64,000 bases of DNA from Omphalotus guepiniiformis (GCA_028554645.1 JAQOOI010000038.1:124001-188000), one strand, 5' to 3'. Counted from the stretch's first letter, positions 9,805 to 20,368 are shown. Made by a program: numbers and translations. The notes: a model not told the origin generated them from the letters alone.

Positions 9805-12237
9805 ATGTCGACAAACGAAGAGAACGTAATCGAGGAGACCATCTTCAGCCCCGAAACAACACACACATCCACTTCCTTACCGTCGTTAGGATCGTCAGTC
9901 ATGGCCTCCACTACGCAGCTTATAGTCGCTATGCCGATTCCTGGGACCCAAAATGCTCCTTTCTTTGATCGTCTTAGGGTTCGACAGTTCCTCGACGTTG
10001 TGAAGAGACATGGAGACGCCGCGAATATAATCGGTAACGAATTAGTCGACTTCATTTATCTCTACTCGTCGGAGGATGTACAGGATACAATAAGGTATAT
10101 GCCCGAATTCGACATTGATCTAGGTATGAAGACTTGGGCAGCCGCGAAGGAGATGTTGACCGCTTTGTACGGGGCGATGGATCAGGCTCCGACGGTGACA
10201 ATCGAGGACCTTAGAAAGTTCTGTCAAACGCAAACAGCTAAGTCATCATTCTCCTCTAAAAGCGCCATTGATAGGTATAATCAAGCATTTCAGAAGTTCG
10301 CTGCCCCTCTCGTAAAGGATGGACTACTAACGGATCATGAAAGGAACTTCTATTTCGTCAGCGGTATCCCCAAAGACATGAAAGAATGGTTCTTTAATTT
10401 GGTGCCAATTGCTAACCGTTCCAGAAGCAACGCTCCGAAGATCATCGATTCGGTCCGAATCCTTTATTCGAAATTCGACAAGAACTCCCTATTATACGAA
10501 CCTTGGAGGACGGAAGAGGACAAGAACCAACATGAGTACATTAGGTTTGATACTGACGGAACTAGGAAGAAGAACTCGGGAAGCCAAAACTTCGAAGCGA
10601 GTGGTCTCGCTGAAAAAGGTTCCAGGGATCAAGTATCGATGGAGGACTTAGCGAAACAGATGGAACAACTTCGTATTAACCAAACGCAGGTGATGTCGTT
10701 CATGAGTTCGCTCTCTGGGAAGACAAACGTGCCTAGTCAATTTCCTAATAGTGACAGTGCTAGATCACCCCAGAAAGATTTCAGGCCCGGAGTATACGCG
10801 AAGCGTTGTTTCATGTGTGGAAAAGAAGAGCCCGAGATCACGCACGAGCTACACCCTTCTAAGTGTGATGAAACTCCGAGATTGGTAAGGGAGAACTTGA
10901 TCAGGTTTAATGAGGAATCTCGCAGATACGTCTTACCGGATGGAAATCCGCTGCCGAGGATCCCAGGTGGATATGTAGGTGGAATGGCGGGTTACTTACG
11001 AGACATCAGCACAGCTTCGAACACTCTCCAGAACTCGCGGCAACCTACTGCCAGAGACGTTCCTCCTCACATGTCAAGAACTAATGCTATTGGATTGATG
11101 TATGAGGATAAGGAGGCCTTAAGAGATGACATTTTTGCTATCGCCTCTCTAGATGCTTACGGTTCTACCCCAGCTTTGCGATCAGGGAAGGATACAGGAG
11201 TAAGGTTCGATCCGATGGCTGGGAGAAACGATAAAGGGAAGTCGAGGGAACTGGGAAACTTACCGCCGACTCCTACAGGGAACCGGAAGAAGGAAACGGA
11301 GATACCTCCTCCTACCAACCCTATTAACCGACAAGATGGATGGAAAGGTTCGCTTCCGTCTACCGAGAAGAGACCGGACGTCAAGATGAAGGATGACACC
11401 AAGAAAGAAAAGTACCATTTCACCTCTGACGTACAAAGTTCTACTGATGTTAGGAGAGTATATGACTCGATCATGAACGTACAGATGACTATTCCAATCA
11501 AAGACATCATAGGTGCGAGTCCCGCTTTACAAAAACTGATGGCGGATACCACTAGGACTAGGAAAGAATATACGACGAAGTCGTTGGCTTACGAATCCGA
11601 GGTCTACACAGCCGATCATTGGGTTGCGAAGAATCTCTGTTGCGAACATTCTGAATCCATGCCAGAATTCCTGAAGAATTACTCGAGCGCGGTTCTACTC
11701 CAAGGCGACCTCAAACTTTATGCTATGGCCACGGGGAAATTGACGGTAAATATCAGGGGAGTGGACGTGATTTGTTTGGTGGATACAGGGTCGGAACTTA
11801 ATGTGATGGAATCCGACATCGCGGAGGAAACCCAACTCCCGATCGACTTCGAAGGGATGAAATGGTCTCTCAAGGGCATACACGGAGGGCCGGAGCCATT
11901 AAAGGGCGTGGTCACCGACGTTCCGATGAAAGTAGGTAACCATGAATTTTCTCACCATCTGTTTGTGACTAGGCACGACCTTGGGAAACATCAAATCATC
12001 CTTGGGCAACCTTTTATGAGGACTTACGGGGCCCAGCTCGACTTCGGGTTCGACGGGACGATGCGCATGTTTATGTGGAAGGAGGTGTGCGACAAAACCA
12101 GAGTTAAGCCCACCATCACTATCGCACTTACTGACCCTAGGGACCCTCGGAATGCAGCAGACATTAAAAGATGTCACGGTGGCGAGAAGCACTCATCGGC
12201 TTATCTGGAAGAAGTAGACGACGAAGAGGATTTTTAA
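9805..12237 (+). CDS. Gag-protease polyprotein of first Ty3-like element
   Basis: The first ATG in the open frame is at 9805, giving about 810 residues. The N-terminal part is a helical capsid-like region. A Cys/His segment CFMCGKEEPEITHELHPSKC follows around residue 335, an irregular relative of the retroviral zinc knuckle. A long charged and Pro-rich linker leads to a retropepsin with CLVDTGSELNVM (about residue 666) and an ILGQPFM segment. It provides the structural protein and the aspartic protease. It ends in TAA at 12235-12237, which overlaps the ATG of pol. Confidence 0.85.
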   Translation: MSTNEENVIEETIFSPETTHTSTSLPSLGSSVMASTTQLIVAMPIPGTQNAPFFDRLRVRQFLDVVKRHGDAANIIGNELVDFIYLYSSEDVQDTIRYMPEFDIDLGMKTWAAAKEMLTALYGAMDQAPTVTIEDLRKFCQTQTAKSSFSSKSAIDRYNQAFQKFAAPLVKDGLLTDHERNFYFVSGIPKDMKEWFFNLVPIANRSRSNAPKIIDSVRILYSKFDKNSLLYEPWRTEEDKNQHEYIRFDTDGTRKKNSGSQNFEASGLAEKGSRDQVSMEDLAKQMEQLRINQTQVMSFMSSLSGKTNVPSQFPNSDSARSPQKDFRPGVYAKRCFMCGKEEPEITHELHPSKCDETPRLVRENLIRFNEESRRYVLPDGNPLPRIPGGYVGGMAGYLRDISTASNTLQNSRQPTARDVPPHMSRTNAIGLMYEDKEALRDDIFAIASLDAYGSTPALRSGKDTGVRFDPMAGRNDKGKSRELGNLPPTPTGNRKKETEIPPPTNPINRQDGWKGSLPSTEKRPDVKMKDDTKKEKYHFTSDVQSSTDVRRVYDSIMNVQMTIPIKDIIGASPALQKLMADTTRTRKEYTTKSLAYESEVYTADHWVAKNLCCEHSESMPEFLKNYSSAVLLQGDLKLYAMATGKLTVNIRGVDVICLVDTGSELNVMESDIAEETQLPIDFEGMKWSLKGIHGGPEPLKGVVTDVPMKVGNHEFSHHLFVTRHDLGKHQIILGQPFMRTYGAQLDFGFDGTMRMFMWKEVCDKTRVKPTITIALTDPRDPRNAADIKRCHGGEKHSSAYLEEVDDEEDF

Positions 12238-12239
12238 TG
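12235..12239 (+). promoter_or_regulatory. TAATG stop-restart junction between gag-pro and pol
   Basis: The gag stop TAA and the first ATG of the pol frame share one base. Coupled termination-reinitiation at UAAUG is known from some RNA viruses and non-LTR elements. The open frames overlap from 12168, so -1 frameshifting is possible too, but I saw no canonical heptamer in the overlap. Confidence 0.5.
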
Positions 12240-15200
12240 CGGGGGTCTCGTCATCAGATCTTCGATGTTGCTCCCGCTACGTTAGGAAGATCCATAGAAG
12301 GATTATTGGGGAACGATGAGTTTTCCGAATTTGATTCTCTTATTTCATTAAATCCAAACGAGTCATTTGATTCTTTCTTGTGTTCATATGTTCAAAGTTC
12401 TTTTCTTGATATATCTGACGCTGTTTCAACGCCGTGGACTGACCGCGCCTTTGACAGGTTGTTTCATGTCTACGCCGGCACCGCGGTGCCTCGGAAGAAA
12501 TATAAGCCTGTACATCGCAAATACCGCCCAGTGCCGACATACATGCCAAATCCACAGGCGCAACAGTTTAAACCGATTCCTCACCCGGTACCGCTTTCGC
12601 TACCTTCCTTCCCTGAACCGTACCACGAACTAACATTTGGTAATCGAGTCACTCTGGAGAGATTGGAAGACATGTTGTCTCGCATCGAGCCGGGAATACT
12701 AACTATTGACGAAATCAATCTTCTAGCGTATGCGGTCGTTCAACGAGAGCAAGCGTTCGCCTTCGAGTTTAGTGAGAAGGGATATTTTTCTAGAGATTAC
12801 TATCCGGATTACGAAATTCCCACTATCGAACATACTCCTTGGCAAAGGCCGCCTATCCGGATACCGAAAGCATTGGAGGAATTGGTCATTAACGAAATCA
12901 ACTCGCAGGAAAGAGCGGGGAGGTTCGAACCCACTACCTCGAGTTACCGATCGGCGCTATTCGCCGTGGCTAAGAAGAAAGGAGTAAGGTTAGTGGTGAA
13001 CCTCGAGGAGCTAAATGCTGTTACTGTTCAGGATGCATCGCTGCCACCCAACGTCAACGAGTTCGCAGAAGACTTCTTAGGTTATGCGTTGTATGGTCTA
13101 TTCGACTTATTTTCAGGGTTTGACGCTCGATGGGTGGCTGAAAAATCGAGGCCTTTACAGGCTTTCCATTCGCCTGCCGGGGCAAAACAACAGTGTACGC
13201 TGGTCCAAGGATATACTAACGCTCTACAGGAGTTTCAACGAGATACGTGTCACGCCCTAGAGTCGGTAAAAGAATTCGCGAGAAATTTTGTAGATGATTG
13301 CGGACTCAAGGGGCCGAAGTCAAGGTACAACGACGAAGCCATAGGAGACAACCCAAACATCCGGAGGTATGTATACGAGTATGTTCAGAACCTTGACCTC
13401 CTTCTAGGCGCACTTATTAATGCCGGAATCACCGCTTCCGGTTCAAAGGCAGTTCTCGCAGCAGAAAGACTCAGGATTGTGGGGACAGTAGTAGCTCTCG
13501 AAGGATGGATCATAGAACCCAACGTGGTAGCCAAGGTCCGAAACTGGAAAAGGCCGACGTCAGTCTCGGAAATAAGGCAGTTCTTAGGGCTAGCCGGAGT
13601 AGGGAGGCGTTGGATTAAAGGGTTTGCTCTCATAGCCAAGCCATTGACAGTTTTACTGCATAAAGAGGCTGACAAAGAGTTCGTCCTCACAGGAGATGCG
13701 GCAGACGCCATGGACACTCTCGTCGACAAAATCACGAACGCTCCCGTATTGATTAAGGTGAACTACGAAATAGCTTGCAAAGTTCTCAGGAGGGGGAGGG
13801 ATTCAGACGAAGGGCTAGTAATCGTTGGGGTGGACGCGTCATGGAAAGGGGCAGGATGGACTCTATATCAGGTCAGGGACGACAAGAAGAGACCGGCGAT
13901 TTATGGGTCGTGCACTTTTAACGACCGAGAACAGAACTACGGGCAACCGAAGTCGGAGGTATATGGCGTGTTTCGAGCGCTAAAAGAACTTAGGCATCGA
14001 GTATGGGGAGTTCATTTCCGACTGGATCACGATGCCAAGTCACTTGTTCAAATGCTGCGGGAACCGGACGATGTACCGAACGCTCCAGTTTTAAGATGGA
14101 TTTCATGGATAAGATTGTTCGATTTCGAGCTGAACCACGTAACCGCTGACCATCACAAAGTTGAAGATGCCTTGTCTCGCAGATCCCGACTCGAAGGAGA
14201 GAAAGTGGAGACGACAGAAGAGATAGAATCGTTCGTAGAATCGTATCTGGATATGGTATACCGAGATGAGTCCATTCCTTATGGGGCCACGGTTCACTCG
14301 GCAACCGGTTACCTCATTGATTCTCTGTATGCTAAATACAATAGCCATCTAGTTCCCGCCACTACGGAAGGGATAAAACTGCCTATCTATCGAGGGTCGA
14401 AGGCAATCAACGTGGAGGACGATAGTTACGAGGTAGGTTCCGTCACCGCTAACAACACTCACAGGTCAGTACGGACGTTACCAGATTTCTCGCACAGAAA
14501 GAGCGTGAGATACGAGAGTTCGGAGATAAGCTGGGGATCCGAACAGGTGGAATTGGAAGTATCTATATTCGAATCCTACGTATCGGGAAGGAACGAAGGA
14601 AACGGTCAAAATATTCCTCTTCGTCCAACAAGAACAGGTCACCCGAACAAAGTACGAGACAGCGACGACGGGGATTTTTGGAGTGGGTTGCGGGTTTTCC
14701 TTCTAGAAGGTAGGGTTCCCGGAAAATATGTCACTGATAGGGATAGAGTCAGGTTCCGCAAGAAAGCGTCAAGATTCTTCCTGCACGAAGGTAAGATATG
14801 GCTCAAGTCGAAGAAGAATATGGGAACCCTCCCAAGATTGGTGGTAGAATCGGAGACAAAACGAGGAGAGCTCATGAGCATGGCCCACAACGAGGCAGGC
14901 CACCGTGGACGCGACGCTACGTATCGCAACCTTAGCGACCGATTCTTCTGGCCTAATATGTATGACTCAGTCTCCTTCTTTGTTAGGTCCTGCATCGAGT
15001 GTCAAAAATTAATACGTCCGCTGCCCGTGATTCCTTACAACGAACGTTGGCAGGCACCGCTCCTTAGACAATTCAACCTCGACTGTATCCATATGCCCAC
15101 GGGGATAGGAGGAAAGGAGTACATCGTTCAGGCAATCGAACCGAATATTTTGTGGACAGAGGCGGAAGCTCTAAAAGCCTTGAAGTCATCTCGAATTGCT

Positions 15201-15974
15201 AAGTTTGTTTTCGAAATGCTTATTTGTCGGTTTGCGTGCATCCCTATACTGACAATGGACGGAGGCAGCGAATTTAAAGGGGAAGTGGAAGAGTTACTAA
15301 GGGAACAGTATAATTGCCTGGTGATTATTTCGACAGCGTATCATCCACAAGGAAATGCCCCTGTCGAAAGGGCTCATCAGCCCCTGGTATCTGCCATCTT
15401 CAAATGCACGGGGGACGCAAAAGGATCTTGGCCTCTATACTTGGAACCGGCTCTTTTCGCGATCCGAATTACGGTAAGCCGATCTACGGGATACTCACCT
15501 TATTTTCTCTTGTATGGCATCCACCCAATTCTCGCATTCGACATCAGCGAGGCTACCTGGCAAACTCTGGCTTGGGATCAAGTAAAGACGCATGAGGATC
15601 TGTTGGCACTTCGAATTCTCCAATTGAATCGACGAGGACCAGAGATTAAGAAAGCGTATGCTAAGGTACGTGAATCTCGGAGACGGGCTATTGACGATTT
15701 GGAACGTAGGGGAAAATACTCATTCGATTTCCACAATTATGAACCGGGGATGTACGTATGGTTGAGGGAGTCGCGTCTAGATGAAATCAAGGGAGGTAAA
15801 GGGGAGTGGACTTATTCGGGCCCATACGTAATTCACGAGAAACGGTCTACTGGGTCTTTCGTTCTTCGAGAACTTAGTGGCGCCATCCTGAAAGGGCACG
15901 TCAACGCGCAACGATTGCGGCTCTTCTACTACCGACCAGAGAATCAAACTCTGAAGACGGCGATTCCGATGTAA
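12237..15974 (+). CDS. Pol polyprotein (RT, RNase H, integrase) of first element
   Basis: About 1245 residues if started at the ATG overlapping the gag stop; the frame is open from 12168. RT is marked by RLVVNLEELNAVT and the catalytic box NFVDDCGLKGP (FVDD in place of YxDD). The usual TPFG..R..MP segment is replaced by HSPAGAKQQCTLVQGYTNA, an unusual form. RNase H starts at VIVGVDASWKGAGWTLYQ, with the later Asp residues in DHDAKSL and DALSRR. Integrase has the HHCC finger (HNEAGH...CIECQ) and a catalytic core with NLDCIHM, TMDGGSEF and VERAHQP. No chromodomain seen at the C terminus. Confidence 0.88.
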   Translation: MRGSRHQIFDVAPATLGRSIEGLLGNDEFSEFDSLISLNPNESFDSFLCSYVQSSFLDISDAVSTPWTDRAFDRLFHVYAGTAVPRKKYKPVHRKYRPVPTYMPNPQAQQFKPIPHPVPLSLPSFPEPYHELTFGNRVTLERLEDMLSRIEPGILTIDEINLLAYAVVQREQAFAFEFSEKGYFSRDYYPDYEIPTIEHTPWQRPPIRIPKALEELVINEINSQERAGRFEPTTSSYRSALFAVAKKKGVRLVVNLEELNAVTVQDASLPPNVNEFAEDFLGYALYGLFDLFSGFDARWVAEKSRPLQAFHSPAGAKQQCTLVQGYTNALQEFQRDTCHALESVKEFARNFVDDCGLKGPKSRYNDEAIGDNPNIRRYVYEYVQNLDLLLGALINAGITASGSKAVLAAERLRIVGTVVALEGWIIEPNVVAKVRNWKRPTSVSEIRQFLGLAGVGRRWIKGFALIAKPLTVLLHKEADKEFVLTGDAADAMDTLVDKITNAPVLIKVNYEIACKVLRRGRDSDEGLVIVGVDASWKGAGWTLYQVRDDKKRPAIYGSCTFNDREQNYGQPKSEVYGVFRALKELRHRVWGVHFRLDHDAKSLVQMLREPDDVPNAPVLRWISWIRLFDFELNHVTADHHKVEDALSRRSRLEGEKVETTEEIESFVESYLDMVYRDESIPYGATVHSATGYLIDSLYAKYNSHLVPATTEGIKLPIYRGSKAINVEDDSYEVGSVTANNTHRSVRTLPDFSHRKSVRYESSEISWGSEQVELEVSIFESYVSGRNEGNGQNIPLRPTRTGHPNKVRDSDDGDFWSGLRVFLLEGRVPGKYVTDRDRVRFRKKASRFFLHEGKIWLKSKKNMGTLPRLVVESETKRGELMSMAHNEAGHRGRDATYRNLSDRFFWPNMYDSVSFFVRSCIECQKLIRPLPVIPYNERWQAPLLRQFNLDCIHMPTGIGGKEYIVQAIEPNILWTEAEALKALKSSRIAKFVFEMLICRFACIPILTMDGGSEFKGEVEELLREQYNCLVIISTAYHPQGNAPVERAHQPLVSAIFKCTGDAKGSWPLYLEPALFAIRITVSRSTGYSPYFLLYGIHPILAFDISEATWQTLAWDQVKTHEDLLALRILQLNRRGPEIKKAYAKVRESRRRAIDDLERRGKYSFDFHNYEPGMYVWLRESRLDEIKGGKGEWTYSGPYVIHEKRSTGSFVLRELSGAILKGHVNAQRLRLFYYRPENQTLKTAIPM

Positions 15975-16072
15975 TGAGCGAAGTGAACTGGGGAGGTTAA
16001 AAGCTTTAAGGATACGTTTCAAATTCCTATCTCATTATTTCATTTATCTTTCCTTTTCTCTCTATTTCCTCA

Positions 16073-16915
16073 ATGTGTTCAACTGATTACTTGGGAGATC
16101 TTGACGCATCAACAAAAGCTTACGACGAGGCCTGGTCAAAGGTTCAATACAATATATTCAATGGCCGCGACACTCCGTATTTCTTTATTCCTCTCAAAGA
16201 GTTCTCATTCGATTCTGAACAGGGTTACGCTCCCGCTTATCAAATCTTGTGGAACAGCCCTCAAATTGAAGTCATGCGATACAATGATTGTTTCTCACAG
16301 CCTGCTAAGAGAGTACGACACGTCCCTTACGACGGATTCGAAAGACGCGACTTATGTGTGGTATTCGAATACGAAGTTGTGGAAGTATTTCTCATTGGAG
16401 GAGAAGAGAGGCCTTTACCGTTTATCAAAAGAGTTTTTCGTACTGACCACCTGCTATCTTGGACAGAATTGTATAGGTTTCTTGAAGTCCGTCGGTTCCC
16501 TACCCGTTATCGACAATCTCTACCTCACGATCATCCATTCTCATGGGAGATGTTCAAAAAGTTCTCGAGGAGGTTCTGCCTTCACATCCTGGATTTGGAT
16601 CCGGTGTACGCTGTAATTGCAACAAAGTTGGGGAGGTCCGTCGATTGGGAGATGGGGGTGGTAGAAAGAGTGGCGAAGGATATGCTTTACGAGGGGAGAG
16701 GATACGAACCAACCAGATTCGTCGATTTCTATCGCGCATTTCTCAACCGCTTTTCGTCTTATGCTCTCGACATGGAGCTCAGGTCAAGAACTGTCTTTGA
16801 CAATTTTCATTCTCTTCCAATCATCACGACCCCGTCTTATCTTTCCTTCACGCAAGGAACCACAGACTCTCCGGTTCTGTATGCTCTACACCTCGCGTCC
16901 AGGACGGACTACTGA
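16073..16915 (+). CDS. Extra ORF (280 aa) between pol and 3' LTR, unknown
   Basis: A clean ATG-to-TGA frame, beginning 98 bp after pol and ending 13 bp before the 3' LTR, the place where env lies in errantiviruses. The product is aromatic- and Arg-rich (for example WEMFKKFSRRFCLHILDLD), has no signal peptide, membrane segment or zinc motif, and so does not look like an envelope. It could be a packaging or host-interaction accessory, or a captured host sequence. No family recognised. Confidence 0.7.
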   Translation: MCSTDYLGDLDASTKAYDEAWSKVQYNIFNGRDTPYFFIPLKEFSFDSEQGYAPAYQILWNSPQIEVMRYNDCFSQPAKRVRHVPYDGFERRDLCVVFEYEVVEVFLIGGEERPLPFIKRVFRTDHLLSWTELYRFLEVRRFPTRYRQSLPHDHPFSWEMFKKFSRRFCLHILDLDPVYAVIATKLGRSVDWEMGVVERVAKDMLYEGRGYEPTRFVDFYRAFLNRFSSYALDMELRSRTVFDNFHSLPIITTPSYLSFTQGTTDSPVLYALHLASRTDY

Positions 16916-16928
16916 AAATATTCCTCTC

Positions 16929-17684
16929 TGTGGAAGAGTGGTCTGCCCTATGGGTAGACCTTCCTCTTCACCTACTCCTTAAGCGTATTACAATTCAAAA
17001 TTCTTATAGATTCTAAATGTTCTTCCTTGCTCTAGATACGACGTCTCGATTCTTTCAAGCTCTGAATACTCTTTCCGTTATGTTTTCGTTCCATCCATTC
17101 ATATCTGCTTATATCGTCTCTTTTCGTTAGATCACTCTTTCATAAGGTACTTCTGGACCGTAGCCGAATCGCTCGATATTCGCCCCACTGAACCTGCTGC
17201 ACGCGTCCTACCTTGGGAAAGTAGAAAAGAGGACTGGCGACCCTCCGACGTTGTTGCGCAGGGGATCGTCTTCTGGTGGCAAGCCGGTATCGGGTTAGGA
17301 CGCGACGGAAAGGATCCTTTTTGGGAATAACCCACATGGTCACATGTCCGCGTACTTACCGTATTCACTCTTTTCTCGCGATTGTAACCTGTCAAATTGT
17401 TCTATAAAATTGGGGAGGCCTGGTTATTGGGGCTTCATCTTGTACCCCCACCTTAATTCTGTAATTCGAGCCCTTTCTCCTGAGCCTCAAGAGCCCTCCG
17501 TTTCATCGAGAACTAACAGTTGAGCTTTACATTGATTTATTTCACTGATTACCATTATCTAGGTTTCGTCATCGCAGCGAACAAAAGTTCTAATCAACTG
17601 ATCGTGCCGCTGTCGTTACGTGCCTCAAGCCCGACCGACCACTCCTTCCCTTTTTCTTTGGGTAGACTCCAAGTCTCTTCCACA
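16929..17684 (+). repeat. 3' LTR (756 bp)
   Basis: Same termini and length as the 5' LTR. Differences are limited to 17189-17437, within U3 up to about the transcription start. Confidence 0.92.
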
Positions 17685-17688
17685 ACGC
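17685..17688. repeat. Target site duplication, right copy (ACGC)
   Basis: Repeats 8933-8936. The host reading frame resumes with the codon ACT at 17689. Confidence 0.7.
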
Positions 17689-20368
17689 ACTGAATCAAAG
17701 CAAACTTATCAAGGTTGTCTCTTATCCTTGTTAGCACAGGTGACTGTACACTTTCAGGGAGTTCCACCTGAGCTAGAACACATGGTTAAAGACAGAAACA
17801 ATGTATTTGAAGAGCCATCCATTCAGGACATTGATAAAACTTTGAATGTCCTGCTTAGGCAATGGACACCCACTGTCCCTATATATATTGTCATGGATGC
17901 CTTCGATGAGTGTACAGGAAAAGAACAGGACAAAGTGAAGAAGTTTGTGAAGAGATTGCTCACTGTAGGCAATATTCATATTCTTATCACTTGTCGTCAT
18001 TCAGGTCCAAGCTGGGAGAACACATCAGTGGTTTATCTTGAACCAAATCATGTCAACAATGACATTAGCATGTATCTTGATACTGCAATCAAAAAGCTAC
18101 CAGTAGTGAATGACCATGCCTATCTTGAGGCAGAAGTGAAAGAATATCTTCTAGCAAGAGCAGATGGAGTGTGAGTTGTGTGTTTGACTCAAGAGTAATA
18201 AAATACTAAGTTTTATATTCAGATTTCGTTGGGTTGAGTGTCAACTGACTACACTTGAAGAATGTGGAACTCAGAAGGCATTGAGACAAGCATTGAAAAC
18301 ACTTCCAGAAACCCTGGAAAAAACTTATTCAGAACAACTCAGCAAAATCAAGGAGTTTCATAAAGAAGATGCAAAGATTCTTCTTCAATGGCTGACATTC
18401 TCATTTGAGCCACTGTCTATCCTTCAGTGTCAAGAGATTCTAACAGTTGACTTGGAGGAACAGACATTCAATCCAGTGAAGCGAGAAAGTGGACTTTTGC
18501 AGAGGCTTCATAAGATTGTTGGTTCTGTGTTGATTACTATCTCCTCTGAAGAGGTGGTTCAGTTGGCCCATCACTCAGTAAAGGAATTCTTGAGCTGCAC
18601 CTACAAAGTTACACCTTCAGCATTCTTTCAGATTCATGATCAGTTGGCTCATCAAGTTATAGCTCATACTTGTCTTCTTTATTTGCAACACTACTATGTA
18701 GAACATAATGCTCTATCAACTGTGTGGCCTTTGGCAGAGTATGCAGCATTTTTCTGGCTTCAGCATAGAGAAAATATCTCTATAGTAGACTCTACACTGG
18801 CCCATCTCTGTATTCAGCTCTTTCAAGAGCCAGCATGGAGTAAATGGATGAACACTTGGAAATCACATAAAAGATTGCCAGATAAGACACCAATGATACT
18901 TGCAGCTTCTCATGGATTGGAGGAGGTGGTAAATCATTTTCTAGCATTAGGTGTAAAGATCAATCATTACCAGAACTGTCACTATGGATATGTTCTACAA
19001 GCAGCAGCTGCTAATGGTCATGAGTCTTTAGTAAAGCTTCTTCTAGCATCAGGTGCAGATGTCAATGCACAGGATGTTTTTGATGGGAATGCTCTGCAAG
19101 CAGCAGCTTTTAATGGGCATGAATCTGTGGTGAAGCTTCTCCTAGCATTGGTTGATGTCAATGCACAAGGTGGCTTCTATGGAAATGCTATGAAAGCAGC
19201 AGGCTTTAATGGGCATGAATCTGTGTTGAAGCTTCTTCTAGACTCAGGTGCAGATGTCAATGCCCAAGGTGGTAAATATGCAAATGCCTTGCAAACAGCA
19301 GCTGCAGGGGGGTATGAATCTGTGGTGAAGCTTCTTTTAGACTCAGGTGCAGATGTCAATGCCCAAGGTGGCTTTCATGGATATGCCCTGCAAGCAGCAG
19401 CTTATGGGGGGCATGAATCTGTGGTGAAGCTTCTTCTAGACTCAGGTGCAGATATCAATACCCAAGGTGGTGAATATGGATATGCTCTGCAAGCAGCAGC
19501 TTTCAATGGGCATGGATCTGTGGTGCAGCTTCTTCTAAGCTCAGGTGCAGATGTCAATGCACAAGGTGGTGAATACAGATATGCTCTGCAAGCAGCAGTC
19601 TTGAGTGGAGATGAATCTATGGTGAAGCTGTTTCTAGATCTAGGTGCAGATGTTAATGCACAAGGTGGTCCTTGTGGAAATGCCTTGCAAACAGCAGCTT
19701 TGATGGAGCTTGAATCTGTGTTGAAGCTTCTTCTAGACTCAGGTGCAGATGTCAATACACAAGGTGGATTTTATGGAAATGCCCTGCAAGCAGCAGCTCT
19801 GGGGAGCCATGAATCTGTGGTGAAGCTTCTTCTAGACTCAGGTGCGGATGTCAATGCCCAAGGTGGTCTTTATGAAAATGTGCTGCAAGCAGCAGCTCTT
19901 ATGGGTCATGAATCTGTAGTGAAGCTTCTTCTGGACTCAGGTGCAGATGTCAATGCCCAAAGTGGTATATATGGAAATGCCCTGCAAGGAGCAGCTCAAA
20001 AGGGACATGAATTTGTGGTGGAGCTTCTTATAGAATCAGGTGCAGATGTCAATGCCCAAGGTGGTCAATATGAAAATGCCCTGCTAGCAGCAGCTCTTAT
20101 GGGGCATGAGTCTGTGGTGAAGCTTCTTCTAGACTCAGGTGCAGATGTCAATGCCCAAGGTGGTCTTTATGGAAATGCCCTGCAAGCAGCAGCTCTGGGA
20201 AGCCATGAATCTGTGGTGAAGCTTCTTCTAGACTCAGGTGCAGATGCCAATGCCCAAGGTGGTCTTTCTGAAAATGCCCTGCAAGCAGCTCTGGAAAACC
20301 ATGAATCTGGGGTGAAGCTTCTTCTAGAGACTCAGGGTGCAAAACAGCATGGAAAATCTCTAAGATGA
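17689..20368 (+). pseudogene. NACHT-ankyrin NLR-like gene, 3' part
   Basis: The frame continues from the upstream fragment as TESKQTYQGCLLSLLAQ, the expected NACHT helix, then the Walker B box IYIVMDAFDECTG and a sensor segment HILITCRHSGPSW. An intron at 18171-18222 joins ADGV to FRWVECQLTTLEECG, the typical post-NACHT winged-helix entry. A helical linker (18280-18960) precedes 14 ankyrin repeats of 33 residues and the stop at 20366-20368. The final repeat carries small insertions (CTAGAGACTCAGGG versus CTAGACTCAGG) that shift the frame and end the protein soon after. Without the retrotransposon the complete gene would code for a NACHT-ankyrin receptor of roughly 1,000 residues. Confidence 0.82.
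18984..20336 (+). repeat. Fourteen near-identical 99-bp ankyrin units
   Basis: The unit reads ALQAAALMGHESVVKLLLDS plus GADVNAQGG and a short variable loop. Units are so similar at DNA level (repeated CTTCTTCTAGACTCAGGTGC) that recent duplication or concerted evolution is likely. Variation is concentrated in the YGN/YEN loop and the residues before HES. One unit (about 19147) lacks a residue. Confidence 0.85.

Larger units (their letters stand above)
8937..17684 (+). mobile_element. Ty3/Gypsy-like LTR retrotransposon, complete (8.75 kb)
   Basis: Two 756-bp LTRs, a 4-bp target duplication, gag-protease, pol with the order RT, RNase H, integrase (Ty3 order), and a third ORF before the 3' LTR. 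The ORFs are uninterrupted. No clear polypurine tract abuts the 3' LTR; a purine run (GGGGAGG) lies at about 15989. It sits in the sense orientation inside a NACHT-ankyrin exon. Confidence 0.9.

Noticed and set aside
11157..11552. Minus-strand ORF inside gag of the first element
   Set aside because: Complement of a charged linker in a clearly coding gag frame; hydrophobic composition comes from reversed Lys/Glu codons.
15984..16000. Purine run GGGGAGG as polypurine tract of the first element
   Set aside because: It lies 930 bp before the 3' LTR defined by sequence identity, so it cannot prime at the LTR boundary; at most an internal second tract.
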